Shown here: positions 33,932 through 42,706 of the stretch, in pieces
Numbering within the stretch: the first letter of the stretch is position 1
Layout of the letters: each line of letters opens with the position of its first letter
Origin: Fictibacillus phosphorivorans
GTDB lineage: Bacteria > Bacillota > Bacilli > Bacillales > Fictibacillaceae
Assembly: GCF_001629705.1 (NCBI RefSeq)
Contig: NZ_CP015378.1
Coordinates: 2,046,001 to 2,110,000, forward strand
Length of the DNA stretch: 64,000 nucleotides
Reading direction: 5' to 3'
Program-made: the position numbers and the translations under genes
The notes under the pieces: model-generated
Database searches by the model: none
What the model was told of the DNA's origin: nothing
Seen by the model: the letters and a program-made list of their open reading frames with translations, nothing else

Positions 33932-34396
33932 ATGAATAAGTCTATTAACACGAATCCTCTCGTAAGCACAGAAATGCTTATTAGGAAGCCGGTTAACATC
34001 GTATTTGAAGCTTTTATTGAGCCTGACATCACTACAAAATTCTGGTTCACTAAAAGCAGTGGAAGACTATCAGAAGGAAAAAAAGTATTGTGGGAATGGG
34101 AAATGTACGGAGTTTCTGACGAGATTTTAGTTAAAGAATTAGAAACAAATAAACGCATCTTGATTCAATCCTCCAATGGAACAACAGTGGAGTGGTCATT
34201 TACTTCTCGCAACAATAATGAAACTATGGTTAACATCACGAATGCTGGGTTTACAGGAAATGCTGATGAGGTACTAAACCACGCCATCGATGCAATGGGA
34301 GGATATACAATGGTATTGTGTGGGCTAAAAGCTTATTTGGAACACGGCATCCTATTAAACCTTGTGGCAGACAAAGCACCAGATTTTCACTTATAA
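33932..34396 (+). CDS. SRPBCC (AHSA1-type) domain protein
   Basis: A 154-residue protein of the START-like SRPBCC fold: LIRKPVNIVFEAFIEPDITTKFWFTKSSGRL at the start, GKKVLWEWEMYG, and a C-terminal long helix AMGGYTMVLCGLKAYLEHG. Members bind hydrophobic ligands or activate Hsp90. ATG at 33932 follows AAGGAG; the earlier ATG at 33887 lacks a site. Monocistronic with a terminator. Confidence 0.82.
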   Translation: MNKSINTNPLVSTEMLIRKPVNIVFEAFIEPDITTKFWFTKSSGRLSEGKKVLWEWEMYGVSDEILVKELETNKRILIQSSNGTTVEWSFTSRNNNETMVNITNAGFTGNADEVLNHAIDAMGGYTMVLCGLKAYLEHGILLNLVADKAPDFHL

Positions 34397-34401
34397 GCAT
34401 C

Positions 34402-34429
34402 AAAAAAGGACCTACGTGGTCCTTTTTTA
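34402..34429. terminator. bidirectional terminator
   Basis: Stem AAAAAAGGACC / GGTCCTTTTTT with a short loop, shared by two convergent genes. Confidence 0.8.
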
Positions 34430-34987
34430 TAAGTTAAATGTATGTTTAATTTGAGCAGCTACTTCATCTGGATTTAGATTTTCATTGTTGATTCGAAGAT
34501 AATTTTCTCTTTTTATCTCTCCCTCATTAGAGTTCATGCGGTACATTTCCATCGATGTCTTTATGTCATTTTCCGACCACTTAATATTTCTTTTAGAAGG
34601 TTTATGGTCCAGCCTATGGGGAGTAATGTTTCTCTGGAGCCTTGTCTCTAATTCAGATTCAAGTTCTACAAAATAGATCTCTGCTCCCTCCTTTTCAAAT
34701 ACCTGACAAATACTTTCAACAAACTCCCAATCTTCCTTATAATTGAACGCCCAAACATATGTAAAAATCATTCCATATTGATCGCTCTTCGCAAATGCCT
34801 GAAAGATCTCTGAACGAAATAAGTGCACCAGTCTACGCCCATCCTCAGAACCATATTCAAAAAATGGCGTAACAAGATCGATCGTCATGTGGTTATGGAA
34901 GAGCTTTAACTTTGTGACCTTCTCTAACTCATGTCCTACAGTCATCTTCCCAACCGCCTGCGGACCAAATAATAATACAAGTTTCAT
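34427..34987 (-). CDS. P-loop ATPase/kinase of unknown substrate
   Basis: A 186-residue protein. The P-loop GPQAVGKMT is at residues 8-16, near an invariant-looking LKLFHNHMTIDLVTPFF that resembles shikimate-kinase-like or AAA_33 proteins. Related proteins in Bacillus are annotated as putative nucleotide kinases. A conserved basic lid RNITPHRLDHKPSKRN follows at about 118-133. Target unknown. Confidence 0.72.
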   Translation of the reverse strand: MKLVLLFGPQAVGKMTVGHELEKVTKLKLFHNHMTIDLVTPFFEYGSEDGRRLVHLFRSEIFQAFAKSDQYGMIFTYVWAFNYKEDWEFVESICQVFEKEGAEIYFVELESELETRLQRNITPHRLDHKPSKRNIKWSENDIKTSMEMYRMNSNEGEIKRENYLRINNENLNPDEVAAQIKHTFNL

Positions 34988-35070
34988 TGCTTCACCTCTA
35001 ACGATTAAAAATTGTTTATCCTATGCTACTATAAAAAGGAAAATAATTCTATATACTGTGGGGAGAAAAT

Positions 35071-35457
35071 ATGAACGTGGTAAATGAAATACATGTTGTG
35101 GTAAAAGGATTAATTCTGTACCAAGGTCAATATTTAATTGTAAAACGTTCAGATGAAGACGAAATTGGGGCCGGTACTTGGGAATGTCCTGGTGGAAAGA
35201 TAGAGTTTGAAGAGGGGATCGAGCAGGCATTAATTCGTGAAATAAATGAAGAGACACGACTTGTCGTTTCAGTGGATCACATTCTTTATGCAGCGACTTT
35301 TTATACTAAACCCTCTCGAAAAGTAGTATTACTAACCTATTTATGTCAAGCTGACACTTACGAAGTTCAGCTATCAGAAGAACATTCTGCCTATATGTGG
35401 GTAACACAAGAAGAATTAAAATTACATCTTCCACAAAACATCATTGAAAACTTATAA
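35071..35457 (+). CDS. Nudix hydrolase
   Basis: A 128-residue protein. The Nudix box runs from GGKIEFEEGIEQALIREINEE (about 42-62), with the REXXEE glutamates that bind Mg. It hydrolyses nucleoside diphosphates linked to another group; MutT-like or ADP-ribose substrates are possible. GTGGGGAG precedes ATG. The terminator at 35490 is shared with the convergent hydrolase. Confidence 0.88.
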   Translation: MNVVNEIHVVVKGLILYQGQYLIVKRSDEDEIGAGTWECPGGKIEFEEGIEQALIREINEETRLVVSVDHILYAATFYTKPSRKVVLLTYLCQADTYEVQLSEEHSAYMWVTQEELKLHLPQNIIENL

Positions 35458-35489
35458 AAAACAAAAGAGTTGTGTATAAGATAAAATTG

Positions 35490-35529
35490 AAAAAGGAAGA
35501 CCACATAAAAAACATGGTCTTCCTTTTAC
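35490..35529. terminator. bidirectional terminator
   Basis: Stem AAAAGGAAGACCA and complement, loop of about 11 bases, then TTTT; between convergent genes. Confidence 0.85.
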
Positions 35530-36440
35530 TAAGACTGCAGATATTCTATGACAACTTGCTTAAACTTCTCTGATTCCTCGTAATGAGGAGTGTGACCACT
35601 TTCTTCAAAGATAAAGATTTCTCCGTTAATAGCATCTCGCTCGAACACCTCAAAATGTTTTTCACACGTACAAGCATCATATTTTCCAACAAGTAATAAC
35701 ATTGGATTCTTAACATATTTAATGTCATCCAGCAAGGAATCAAAAATCTTGCCTTCTTCTCTTAACAAATTGTAATGGTACTCTGAACGGTCATAGAATT
35801 CGTCCCATTCTTCCTCAGAATAAAAGGAGTAATAATCAGTTGGATTATCATGATTATGGCGGTAGATCTCCATACGATTCTCACCTAACTCATCACTCAA
35901 CTTCATATATTCTTCTGTTAGTTCGCGTATCGGATGTTTCCCCTCAGCTAGCAACAATCCTTTCTCGTATAGTTCATGTTTGCCGTACTTTTTTAATAAA
36001 TGCGCAGTCTTTTTAATAAGACTTTGAGATGTTAGTTCAAAATCAAAAGTTGGTCCCTCGAAAATCACTTTTTCGATAGAATCAGGATGCTGTCTAACAT
36101 AAGCTAGTGCTAAAAAGCCGCCAAATGAATGACCTATGAGTGACCACTTTTGTATATGTAAATATTCTCTAAGAGCTTCACAGTCATCAATCAAATCTTG
36201 AAATCCGAAGGGTTCATCTTTCTCGATGTTTTCCGAACGACAAACTCCTCTTTGGTCTATTAAAACAAGATTGAAGTGCTTCCCTAATCTTTCAGCTTGA
36301 TGGAAGGAAAAATCGTGACACCCTTCCCCAGGACCACCATGAAGATAAAGGATGGCTGGTTTATCAACATCACCGTAACGTTCTACATATAATTTTTTGC
36401 CTCTAATTTCAATTTCTTGACCGTTAAGTTGCTGTATCAT
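35529..36440 (-). CDS. alpha/beta hydrolase (proline iminopeptidase-like)
   Basis: A 303-residue protein. LHGGPGEGCHDF at about 31-42 is the oxyanion-hole motif of the S33 family, and GHSFGGFLA near 105-113 carries the nucleophile serine. The catalytic aspartate and histidine are probably in KYDACTC and SGHTPHYE near the end. S33 enzymes remove N-terminal proline or hydrolyse esters. Length fits. Monocistronic or with the GNAT gene upstream. Confidence 0.85.
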   Translation of the reverse strand: MIQQLNGQEIEIRGKKLYVERYGDVDKPAILYLHGGPGEGCHDFSFHQAERLGKHFNLVLIDQRGVCRSENIEKDEPFGFQDLIDDCEALREYLHIQKWSLIGHSFGGFLALAYVRQHPDSIEKVIFEGPTFDFELTSQSLIKKTAHLLKKYGKHELYEKGLLLAEGKHPIRELTEEYMKLSDELGENRMEIYRHNHDNPTDYYSFYSEEEWDEFYDRSEYHYNLLREEGKIFDSLLDDIKYVKNPMLLLVGKYDACTCEKHFEVFERDAINGEIFIFEESGHTPHYEESEKFKQVVIEYLQS

Positions 36441-36474
36441 TTCTTCATCTCCTATCGTCTTTTAAAGAAGGGTA

Positions 36475-37401
36475 TTAGTTTTTACTAGTTTGATAGTACA
36501 ATTGAAGCAATTCTTCAACAGGAATGTTATCAATTTTCATACCACTAGTATCACTTTTTTCAATCTCAACATGTTTAAGGTCACAATTTATTAGTTTTGA
36601 ACCAGTAAGATCGCACCTATTAAATACAAGAGGTTTCGCTATGTCACCAAGATTCGTATCTGTAAATTGCACACCACTTAACGTTACATAAATGAATTCA
36701 CTATCTGATAAATTTAAATCTGCAAACATCGTTTTTCTATAGTTAATATTTTGAAACTTAGAATGACTTAAATTGCAATTGCTCATATGTATATGACTCA
36801 CATTACTATTACTCACCGAACTGCCTTCCATCGTAACTTGATAATATTCAGAGTGACTTAAATCAGAGTTTTCAAATTGCTGATAAGATAAATTTTGATT
36901 CGTCAACAAACTATCAGGTTGCAACGATTGCTTAATATGTTTTACAAAACAATACTCTTCTTCACCTTCAAAGGTCACAACATAACCCAACTTTTTATAA
37001 AAGTGATGGTTATTAAGCTGTCTGCTAGACGTCTCAAGATCCCAAGCTCTTACAAACGGAAATTCTTTTTCTATCAAATTGATAACTGTAGATCCAATCC
37101 CGTTACCTTGATGTTCTGGATCAATAAAAATCCTATCAATCCTGCCGTATGACTTTCCTGAGATTGTGGCTATGATTCCTCCAACAAGTAGACCATCGTA
37201 CATTACTTTAAAATATTCTAACTCTCTAATCATATATTTGGTCATTTCAATGGATGTGTATCCAGGCGGCTGGATATTGTAATCAATGATGTCTCGATTC
37301 GAAAGCCATTTTTCTGCTTCAAAATCAAACGTTTTTTTCATAATTGCTGTTAATTGTTCTGCATCGTTAACTGTTGCTTTTTCAAGTGTAGTCTGTAACA
37401 T
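36475..37401 (-). CDS. GNAT acetyltransferase fused to pentapeptide-like repeats
   Basis: A 308-residue fusion. Residues 1-155 are a GNAT domain with the acetyl-CoA motif DPEHQGNGIGSTVI near 103-116. Residues 170-285 are repeats of the A(D/N)LXX type: ENSDLSHSEYY, SNSNVSHIHMSNCNLSHSKFQN, ADLNLSDSEF, TDTNLGD, NRCDLTGSKLINCDLKHV. Such right-handed quadrilateral helices are interaction surfaces. Target of acetylation unknown. Confidence 0.82.
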   Translation of the reverse strand: MLQTTLEKATVNDAEQLTAIMKKTFDFEAEKWLSNRDIIDYNIQPPGYTSIEMTKYMIRELEYFKVMYDGLLVGGIIATISGKSYGRIDRIFIDPEHQGNGIGSTVINLIEKEFPFVRAWDLETSSRQLNNHHFYKKLGYVVTFEGEEEYCFVKHIKQSLQPDSLLTNQNLSYQQFENSDLSHSEYYQVTMEGSSVSNSNVSHIHMSNCNLSHSKFQNINYRKTMFADLNLSDSEFIYVTLSGVQFTDTNLGDIAKPLVFNRCDLTGSKLINCDLKHVEIEKSDTSGMKIDNIPVEELLQLYYQTSKN

Positions 37402-37434
37402 GTAAGCGTTCTCCTTTATATATAAAACAGTGTG

Positions 37435-37629
37435 TTATTTCTTGAAAGACAGTCCTCTTTCTTGCAGTGCTGCTAGAAGCTGTCCCATCGCTTTCGGACC
37501 TATTCCGTGTAATTTCTTAAGATCTGATTCCCTCCAATCTGTTAGTTGCTCGATTGAAGATATGCCTGCGGATGTCAAAGCTCTTTCAGCGGGTTTTCCT
37601 AATCTAGTGGGGAGACTTGTATTTTGCAT
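37435..37629 (-). CDS. helix-hairpin-helix domain protein
   Basis: A 64-residue protein consisting of one HhH pair: LGKPAERALTSAGISSIEQLTDWRESDLKKLHGIGPKAMGQLLAALQERGL, in which the GIGPKA loop is the DNA-backbone-binding turn. It resembles the C-terminal domain of RNA polymerase alpha. Size and composition suggest a stand-alone DNA-binding protein, function unknown. Confidence 0.8.
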   Translation of the reverse strand: MQNTSLPTRLGKPAERALTSAGISSIEQLTDWRESDLKKLHGIGPKAMGQLLAALQERGLSFKK

Positions 37630-37664
37630 ACTTTCACCTCTTTACGAAAATAAATGTCTGGTAT

Positions 37665-38012
37665 TCAGATTATTGTTTTTATGAATTTCACAGCTACCTC
37701 TTGAAGCAAAATACATCCTAACCAACCGCTTATACCTAAACCTAAGCAGGTGATTAATGAGAAGGAGTGCTTTAAAGAAATATAAACAATCGCTAATAGA
37801 ACGGCAGTTGCTGGAAATCCCCATAAAACGCCAAGAGCAAATTTGCTTAACGTTTTGGTTGGCTCTCCTTGTACATAAAGCCAGATAATGCTTAATAAAC
37901 TTACAAGTGGAAGAGCAGCCACGATTCCGCCAAAACTAGGAAACCTTTTAGCAATTTCGGTAACTGCTGCAATAACTCCTGCAGAAATTAGGATTTTCAT
38001 AATTACATACAT
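37665..38012 (-). CDS. DUF3147-family membrane protein
   Basis: A 115-residue protein with four predicted helices: about 5-20, 29-48, 60-78, 88-108. The sequence PSFGGIVAALPLVSLLSIIWLYVQG in helix 2 is characteristic of DUF3147. Overlaps the MarR gene by 10 bases, so it is coupled to its own regulator. A transport or resistance role is plausible but unproven. Start could also be the internal ATG for MKILIS. Confidence 0.78.
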   Translation of the reverse strand: MYVIMKILISAGVIAAVTEIAKRFPSFGGIVAALPLVSLLSIIWLYVQGEPTKTLSKFALGVLWGFPATAVLLAIVYISLKHSFSLITCLGLGISGWLGCILLQEVAVKFIKTII

Positions 38013-38416
38013 GATTTTGACCGCTCACTTAGCAGTTTAAAGGCTTTCGTGATTAACTCTATTTCAACTTCGTCCATTTGACTGAAGATATGATTCAACT
38101 TATCTTCATCTAGACTCGTATTCTCATGAAGTACCTTTTTTCCAATATCCGTTAACCGAAGAATAACTTTTCGTTCATCCTCCAAATCGCGTTTCTTTTC
38201 TATGTAATTCTTATGAATCATCCGCTTCACATGCTCAGAAGCCGTATTGTGAGAGATATCAAGATAATTCGCTACATCATTTACAACTACTCTATCTTTT
38301 TTATCAATTAACTGTAGAACCCGTACCATCTGATGAGTAATTTTCTCACCATGTGGATAGTGCAAATGAAAGTATAAGTCTGTCCAATATTGATTTAATT
38401 TTGATGAACTACGCAT
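38003..38416 (-). CDS. MarR-family transcriptional regulator
   Basis: A 137-residue winged-helix protein: VVVNDVANYLDISHNTASEHVKRMIHKNYIEKKRDLEDERKVILRLTDIGKKVL is the helix-turn-helix and wing. ATG at 38416 with AGAGGTG upstream is preferred to 38425. It overlaps DUF3147, which it presumably controls. The palindrome at 38446-38458 lies in its promoter region. Confidence 0.85.
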   Translation of the reverse strand: MRSSSKLNQYWTDLYFHLHYPHGEKITHQMVRVLQLIDKKDRVVVNDVANYLDISHNTASEHVKRMIHKNYIEKKRDLEDERKVILRLTDIGKKVLHENTSLDEDKLNHIFSQMDEVEIELITKAFKLLSERSKSCM

Positions 38417-38445
38417 AATAAGCACCTCTTTTTACATCGTTATTT

Positions 38446-38458
38446 AAGATTATATCTT
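38446..38458. promoter_or_regulatory. candidate MarR operator
   Basis: Palindrome AAGAT-TAT-ATCTT, 30 bases upstream of the MarR start. MarR dimers bind such sites; assignment is by position only. Confidence 0.5.
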
Positions 38459-38480
38459 ATTATACGATATAAAAAAAGAC

Positions 38481-38726
38481 TTATATCACTCCTATGAATG
38501 ATAAGATGCCAAAAATAAAGATAATAAAGAATAGGCCGATTCCGCTGAAAGCTGTCGAACGCCAGAATCCTTTCGTACTAATTAAAGCGGTTATAAATGC
38601 TAATAGCACCCCTACTGATAAAATGATAAAACCAATCTCGCTTAATTGGTTTTCAATGACGAATTGTAAAACAAGTAATGTGGTTAATAGAATTACTATT
38701 GAAGCGACGCCCATGTGCTTTCTCAT
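38481..38726 (-). CDS. small membrane protein of unknown function
   Basis: An 81-residue protein with three predicted transmembrane helices: about 7-24, 32-48 and 60-78. Basic N-terminus MRKHMG. AAGGAG precedes the ATG. No family recognised. A terminator-like T run is absent after it; it may read on into the MarR operon. Confidence 0.65.
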   Translation of the reverse strand: MRKHMGVASIVILLTTLLVLQFVIENQLSEIGFIILSVGVLLAFITALISTKGFWRSTAFSGIGLFFIIFIFGILSFIGVI

Positions 38727-38847
38727 TAATCAGGCTCCTTTCATTTACATTCTAAATTGATAAAACTAATAACCAACTGGTAAACTAGAAATATGCAGAA
38801 TAATTAAAATTTTTTCAGGTGAATTCTTGGGATGGGAGAAAGTAAAA

Positions 38848-39558
38848 TTGAAAATAGACCGTTCTATTAAATATCGAAAGTTACCTGAGCGTTATAAGAC
38901 GCATTTAAATGTAATGCATCATGTCAAACATAGCATATTTGCTTTTACTTTTATTCTGTTGGATATAATCTCCCTCATTTTTATAGTTCTGGCACCTCAC
39001 CAGTCCACCTTTTGGATTACCATTCCGCTGGTCGTAATCATTAATGTTTGGTCACTTACGATATTACTTAGAAATACGGAAAACATGATACTTGAACCCA
39101 TACTTTATACAGCATGCCTAGGTGTTGTTGGTTCATTATGTAATTTCGTGGTTGTCCAAAAATTTTACTATCTTATTTTTAAATTCTCTTCCCCTCTTTT
39201 CTTCATTATATGTTTATTGATTTTTTCCTTATTTGTTAAACAACAGATTTGGTACCAAGTCAAAAAATTCTCGAACATACATAGTAATTTTGGAGAAGAA
39301 AAACTAAATCCTAAAAGAGATTACTTCATAATGACTCTTTTTGGCATTGGTTATATAATTTACGCGTATTTAGCTAGAAGTTATCCTATACTAACCATCG
39401 CATATCCTCTAACTATTTTTTCATTTTTTTGTTTATTCTTTGCTTACTTATCGGTAAAGTTCTTCCACAAGTATGTCTTCATGAAAACAAACATGATGTA
39501 TGTTCCTTTACCAAAACAATTAAAGAAACAATTAAAAGCTAAAAAAGTTACGATGTAG
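38848..39558 (+). CDS. multi-pass membrane protein of unknown function
   Basis: A 236-residue protein. TTG at 38848 follows GGGAG by about 10 bases; an alternative TTG is at 38827. There is no good ATG. Six hydrophobic segments are predicted between residues 30 and 205, flanked by basic ends (LKIDRSIKYRKLPERYKTH and KKQLKAKKVTM). I do not recognise the family. Confidence 0.6.
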   Translation: MKIDRSIKYRKLPERYKTHLNVMHHVKHSIFAFTFILLDIISLIFIVLAPHQSTFWITIPLVVIINVWSLTILLRNTENMILEPILYTACLGVVGSLCNFVVVQKFYYLIFKFSSPLFFIICLLIFSLFVKQQIWYQVKKFSNIHSNFGEEKLNPKRDYFIMTLFGIGYIIYAYLARSYPILTIAYPLTIFSFFCLFFAYLSVKFFHKYVFMKTNMMYVPLPKQLKKQLKAKKVTM

Positions 39559-39653
39559 ATCAAATATTCAAATGATTATACTAGGTTAATAAAATTATTA
39601 TCCTGTTCCCTTAAATTTAAAAAGTGTTGAAAGGATTCGAATATACAAAATAT

Positions 39654-39908
39654 TTACGATTCAATAATTTGCAAGTATTTAGTAAAGTAAGCACCCAACA
39701 GTAAAAGAATTACCGATGCCCCCCAACTCCATATCCCAAGTAAATCAAACCAATAAGCTAAAAGATTCACTACCGCGATTAAGAAAAAACAGATCGATGT
39801 TAAAGCTGATCTCAAACCTGTAATTCCCTGGTTTCGCCTTTGACGTATGACATATGTAATAGAGAATATCAATGTTACGAGGACCAGAATTGATAAAATA
39901 GATTCCAT
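39654..39908 (-). CDS. small membrane protein of unknown function
   Basis: An 84-residue protein with three predicted helices: about 3-19, 36-52 and 60-78. GGGAGGG precedes ATG by 9 bases. Convergent with the membrane protein at 38848. No family recognised. Confidence 0.65.
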   Translation of the reverse strand: MESILSILVLVTLIFSITYVIRQRRNQGITGLRSALTSICFFLIAVVNLLAYWFDLLGIWSWGASVILLLLGAYFTKYLQIIES

Positions 39909-40036
39909 CTTTACTTCCCTCCCACTTTTTTCTACTTAATGTTACGATTTATAAAGCTGATTTGTTTCATTTTTTTCCAATTGTCACTAGTGTTTACAAA
40001 TTGACATATCGAGAAAAACCGATTAGAGTGTTATTC

Positions 40037-40354
40037 ATGAACAATCCTATCGATGTATTTAAGGCGCTTTCCAACGACATTCGCCTCGATATTCTGAAAT
40101 GGCTCAAAGATCCACAGCAACACTTTGATAAACCTACTGCTCATCTATCTAAAACGATTAATGAGAAAGGCGGTATCTGTGTAGGAGATATACAGGAAAA
40201 AGCGAATCTTTCGCAATCTACTGTATCCCAATATTTATCGATGATGCAGAAAGCAGGTTTGCTTGAATCAGAGCGTCATGGCAAATGGACGTACTATCGC
40301 AGAAACGAAAAAAACATACAAAAGTTAGCTACCTATCTAAAAGAAGAATTATAG
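40037..40354 (+). CDS. ArsR-family transcriptional regulator
   Basis: A 105-residue winged-helix protein: IDVFKALSNDIRLDILKWLKDP at the start, then KANLSQSTVSQYLSMMQKAGLLESERHGKWTYYRRNE. No metal-binding ELCVCDL motif is present in the usual helix, so it may sense something other than metal. ATG at 40037 fits ArsR length; the longer frame to 39962 is rejected. It precedes two DMT-type transporter genes, which it probably regulates. Confidence 0.82.
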   Translation: MNNPIDVFKALSNDIRLDILKWLKDPQQHFDKPTAHLSKTINEKGGICVGDIQEKANLSQSTVSQYLSMMQKAGLLESERHGKWTYYRRNEKNIQKLATYLKEEL

Positions 40355-40419
40355 GTGTTCTTCTTTTTTTGTTTTTATATCGATAATTTTAAATATGTAA
40401 ATATGAAGGAGTTTTGTTT

Positions 40420-40848
40420 ATGAAAATTTGGACTTATCTTTTAGCCTTACTTGCTGGTGTTTCGCTAAGTGTTGAAGGAGCGATCTATGGAGAACTTGGA
40501 AAAACGATTGGAAAATTAGAAAGCACCTTTTATAACTTTTTTGTTGGTGCCATTATTTTAGGAATCGTGGTTCTATTTTTAGGTAAGGGTTCACTCTCTT
40601 ATACGTTTCAAGCTCCTAAATGGGAACTTTCTGGAGGAGTTCTAGGGACCATCTATCTAACCATCTTAATCATTGCTATACCGATTGTTGGCGTAGGAAT
40701 TGCCATGATTTCTGTCATCATCGGTCAAATGGCTATGAGTATGCTTATAGAGCACAAAGGCTGGTTGGGAAGTTCAGCAGCTTCTATTAATAAAGAAAAA
40801 CTTATAGCAGTAACCCTCATGACAATCTCACTGCTGCTCATTTTTTAA
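40420..40848 (+). CDS. DMT-family transporter subunit (DUF606/YdcZ)
   Basis: A 142-residue protein with five predicted helices and the duplicated fold half of DUF606. Starts MKIWTYLLALLAGVSLSVEGAIYGELGKTIGKLESTFYNFFVG; a very similar pattern begins the next gene. ATG at 40420 has AAGGAG upstream; the ATG frame to 40414 is a TTG artefact. It is probably one half of a heterodimeric transporter with the next protein. Confidence 0.82.
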   Translation: MKIWTYLLALLAGVSLSVEGAIYGELGKTIGKLESTFYNFFVGAIILGIVVLFLGKGSLSYTFQAPKWELSGGVLGTIYLTILIIAIPIVGVGIAMISVIIGQMAMSMLIEHKGWLGSSAASINKEKLIAVTLMTISLLLIF

Positions 40849-40866
40849 GAAAGAAGGGATAACAAC

Positions 40867-41328
40867 ATGAACATATTAATACTTCTTGGATCAGTCATTG
40901 GTGGTGTGCTCCTTAGTGCTCAATCTTCTATTAACGGAGCATTTAGCAGAAAATCAGGTACGTATGAAGCTGCGTTTTTAACCTTCTTCTCAGGTGCGCT
41001 CCTATTAGCCATTCTTATTCTTTTCTTTGGTGAAGGTAACATATTAAAGGTCTTTGAAGCGCCTAAGTGGCAGCTGGCAGCCGTTTGGTTCGGAGTGGGT
41101 TACTTGTTTTTAACAGTGGTGGCTGTGCCACGCATTGGAGTCATCGCTACTAACATCGCAACGGTTATTGGTCAGCTTTCTGCTGGTATGGTTATTGATC
41201 ATTTTGGATTTTTTGGAGGACTATCCGTCCCATTTACTTGGGAGAGATTGCTCGCTATCCTCTTAATGTTAATTGCACTTCGTTTTATTTATATCGGTAA
41301 CAAAAAGCAAAGGGCAAAATTCGAGTGA
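40867..41328 (+). CDS. DMT-family transporter subunit (DUF606/YdcZ)
   Basis: A 153-residue homologue of the preceding protein: MNILILLGSVIGGVLLSAQSSINGAFSRKSGTYEAAFLTFFSG and the later APKWQLAAVWFGVGYLFLTVVAVPRIG share positions with it. Five helices. The two genes are 18 bases apart and follow an ArsR regulator. Substrate unknown. Confidence 0.82.
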   Translation: MNILILLGSVIGGVLLSAQSSINGAFSRKSGTYEAAFLTFFSGALLLAILILFFGEGNILKVFEAPKWQLAAVWFGVGYLFLTVVAVPRIGVIATNIATVIGQLSAGMVIDHFGFFGGLSVPFTWERLLAILLMLIALRFIYIGNKKQRAKFE

Positions 41329-41508
41329 CCATAAGCTACGTAAGCGTTTGTATCACATTTCTATCACATAAACCTCACAGAACGTTCACAAAACCGTTGA
41401 GTAAAGTGTATTAAGGTGTTCTATTATTTGAACTGGGAATTCATTTAGTGCTTTAATAGAAGTGGATTTAAGGTTACACTATATGGATAATATAGAGAGA
41501 GAATTATT

Positions 41509-42444
41509 GTGAAGATGGTGTCTTATAGTATGGAAAAAACGTTAAAAGTAGAAAAACAAAAAAGGTCAGCGATCCTGTCACAAACAGTTAAAACGGGAAT
41601 CATCAAATCTAACCTCGTTCCTATGTTTGCCGGACTTACGCTGGCATTATATACGTACGATATCGATCCTGGCACTAAGTTACTCGATGTTTTATACGCA
41701 TTGATTGGTACAATATTAGTGATTGGTGCTGCTGGTACGTTTAATAATGTATATGATCGTGATATTGATGCGATCATGGAAAGAACAAAGAATCGACCAA
41801 CCGTAACAGGTGAGATCGATACGAAATTCGCTATTACGCTCGCTAGTATAATGGCTGTGCTTGGTATAATTGCTCTTGCCTTCACCACACCGCTTGCGGC
41901 ATTATTAGGTTTCCTAGGTCTTTTCTTTTATGTCGTTCCTTATACGATGTGGACGAAACGAAGAACGATCTATAACACGGAAGTAGGTAGTATTTCTGGT
42001 GCGATGCCTCCCCTTATCGGTTGGGCAGCCATGACTGGGACACTTGCACACCCTGCGATTGCAGCACTCTTCATCATCCAGGTTATCTGGCAGATGCCTC
42101 ACTTCTATGCGATCGCGATCCGCCGTCATGATGAGTATAAGGCAGCTAGAATACCGATGCTTCCGGTTGTAAAAGGGGTAAAACGAACATATACCCAAAC
42201 CAACATCTATCTTGTGTTATTGAGCTTAACGAGCTTTTTGTTCTTACCGTTAAGCTTAGGCTTAACGTTAGTGGCACTTCTTATGAATGTTGGATGGCTC
42301 GTGTTGAGCATCTATGGCTACAAGAAAAATAAGGATTCAGAGAAATGGGCGAAGCTTCTCTTCATCTATTCTCTAATTCATATGACGATTTTGTTTTCAA
42401 CGGTAATTGTTTACTCATTAGTTGGCATTTTTATTTTAAATTAG
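41509..42444 (+). CDS. ctaB: protoheme IX farnesyltransferase
   Basis: A 311-residue UbiA-family enzyme. NNVYDRDIDAIMERTKNRP near 86-104 is the first Asp-rich prenyl-diphosphate motif, and the second is in the YKAARIPMLPVVKG loop with an acidic residue upstream. It adds a farnesyl group to heme B to form heme O for cytochrome oxidase. GTG at 41509 after GAGAGAG; the ATG two codons on is an alternative. In Bacillus ctaA is usually divergent and ctaC-F follow; neither is here. Upstream, tandem TATCACAT motifs may be regulatory. Confidence 0.9.
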   Translation: MKMVSYSMEKTLKVEKQKRSAILSQTVKTGIIKSNLVPMFAGLTLALYTYDIDPGTKLLDVLYALIGTILVIGAAGTFNNVYDRDIDAIMERTKNRPTVTGEIDTKFAITLASIMAVLGIIALAFTTPLAALLGFLGLFFYVVPYTMWTKRRTIYNTEVGSISGAMPPLIGWAAMTGTLAHPAIAALFIIQVIWQMPHFYAIAIRRHDEYKAARIPMLPVVKGVKRTYTQTNIYLVLLSLTSFLFLPLSLGLTLVALLMNVGWLVLSIYGYKKNKDSEKWAKLLFIYSLIHMTILFSTVIVYSLVGIFILN

Positions 42445-42478
42445 AAAAAAGGTTCGGGATAATTCCGAACCTTTTTCA
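42445..42478 (+). terminator. terminator of ctaB
   Basis: Stem GGTTCGG / CCGAACC with an 8-base loop, then TTTTTC. Confidence 0.85.
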
Positions 42479-42522
42479 TTTGTCTAATGAATAAGCGTTT
42501 GATTAAAGTCACTGCAAATAGA

Positions 42523-42645
42523 GTCGAACGGCGTCGAGGATTGTAGACTCGTGGATAAACAGCAAAAATATGTGGATTGAAGTCCAAAACTCGTGGATTC
42601 AAGCCTAAAACTTGTGGATTGAAGCTGATAACTCGTTAATTCATT
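42523..42645. repeat. 21-bp-periodic intergenic repeat, array 2
   Basis: A core of the type ACTCGTGGATT starts again every exactly 21 bp: GTGGA at 42551, 42572, 42593 and 42614, and a degenerate GTTAA at 42635. The other bases vary. It is preceded by GTCGAACGGC at 42523, the same 10-mer found before the array at 61.8 kb. It lies between two terminators, so no gene uses it. Confidence 0.8.
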
Positions 42646-42660
42646 TATCCTCTCCAATCA

Positions 42661-42696
42661 AAAAAGCCTGCTCCAAGTCTCGGAGCAGGCTTTTTC
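42661..42696 (-). terminator. terminator of the MFS gene
   Basis: Stem AAAAAGCCTGCTCC and complement with an 8-base loop; T run on both strands. Confidence 0.85.
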
Positions 42697-42706
42697 TCTA
42701 CTATTA

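Noticed and set aside
42523..42645. CRISPR array
   Set aside because: Units are only 21 bp with about 8-11 bp of conserved core and no spacer structure; no cas genes are present.
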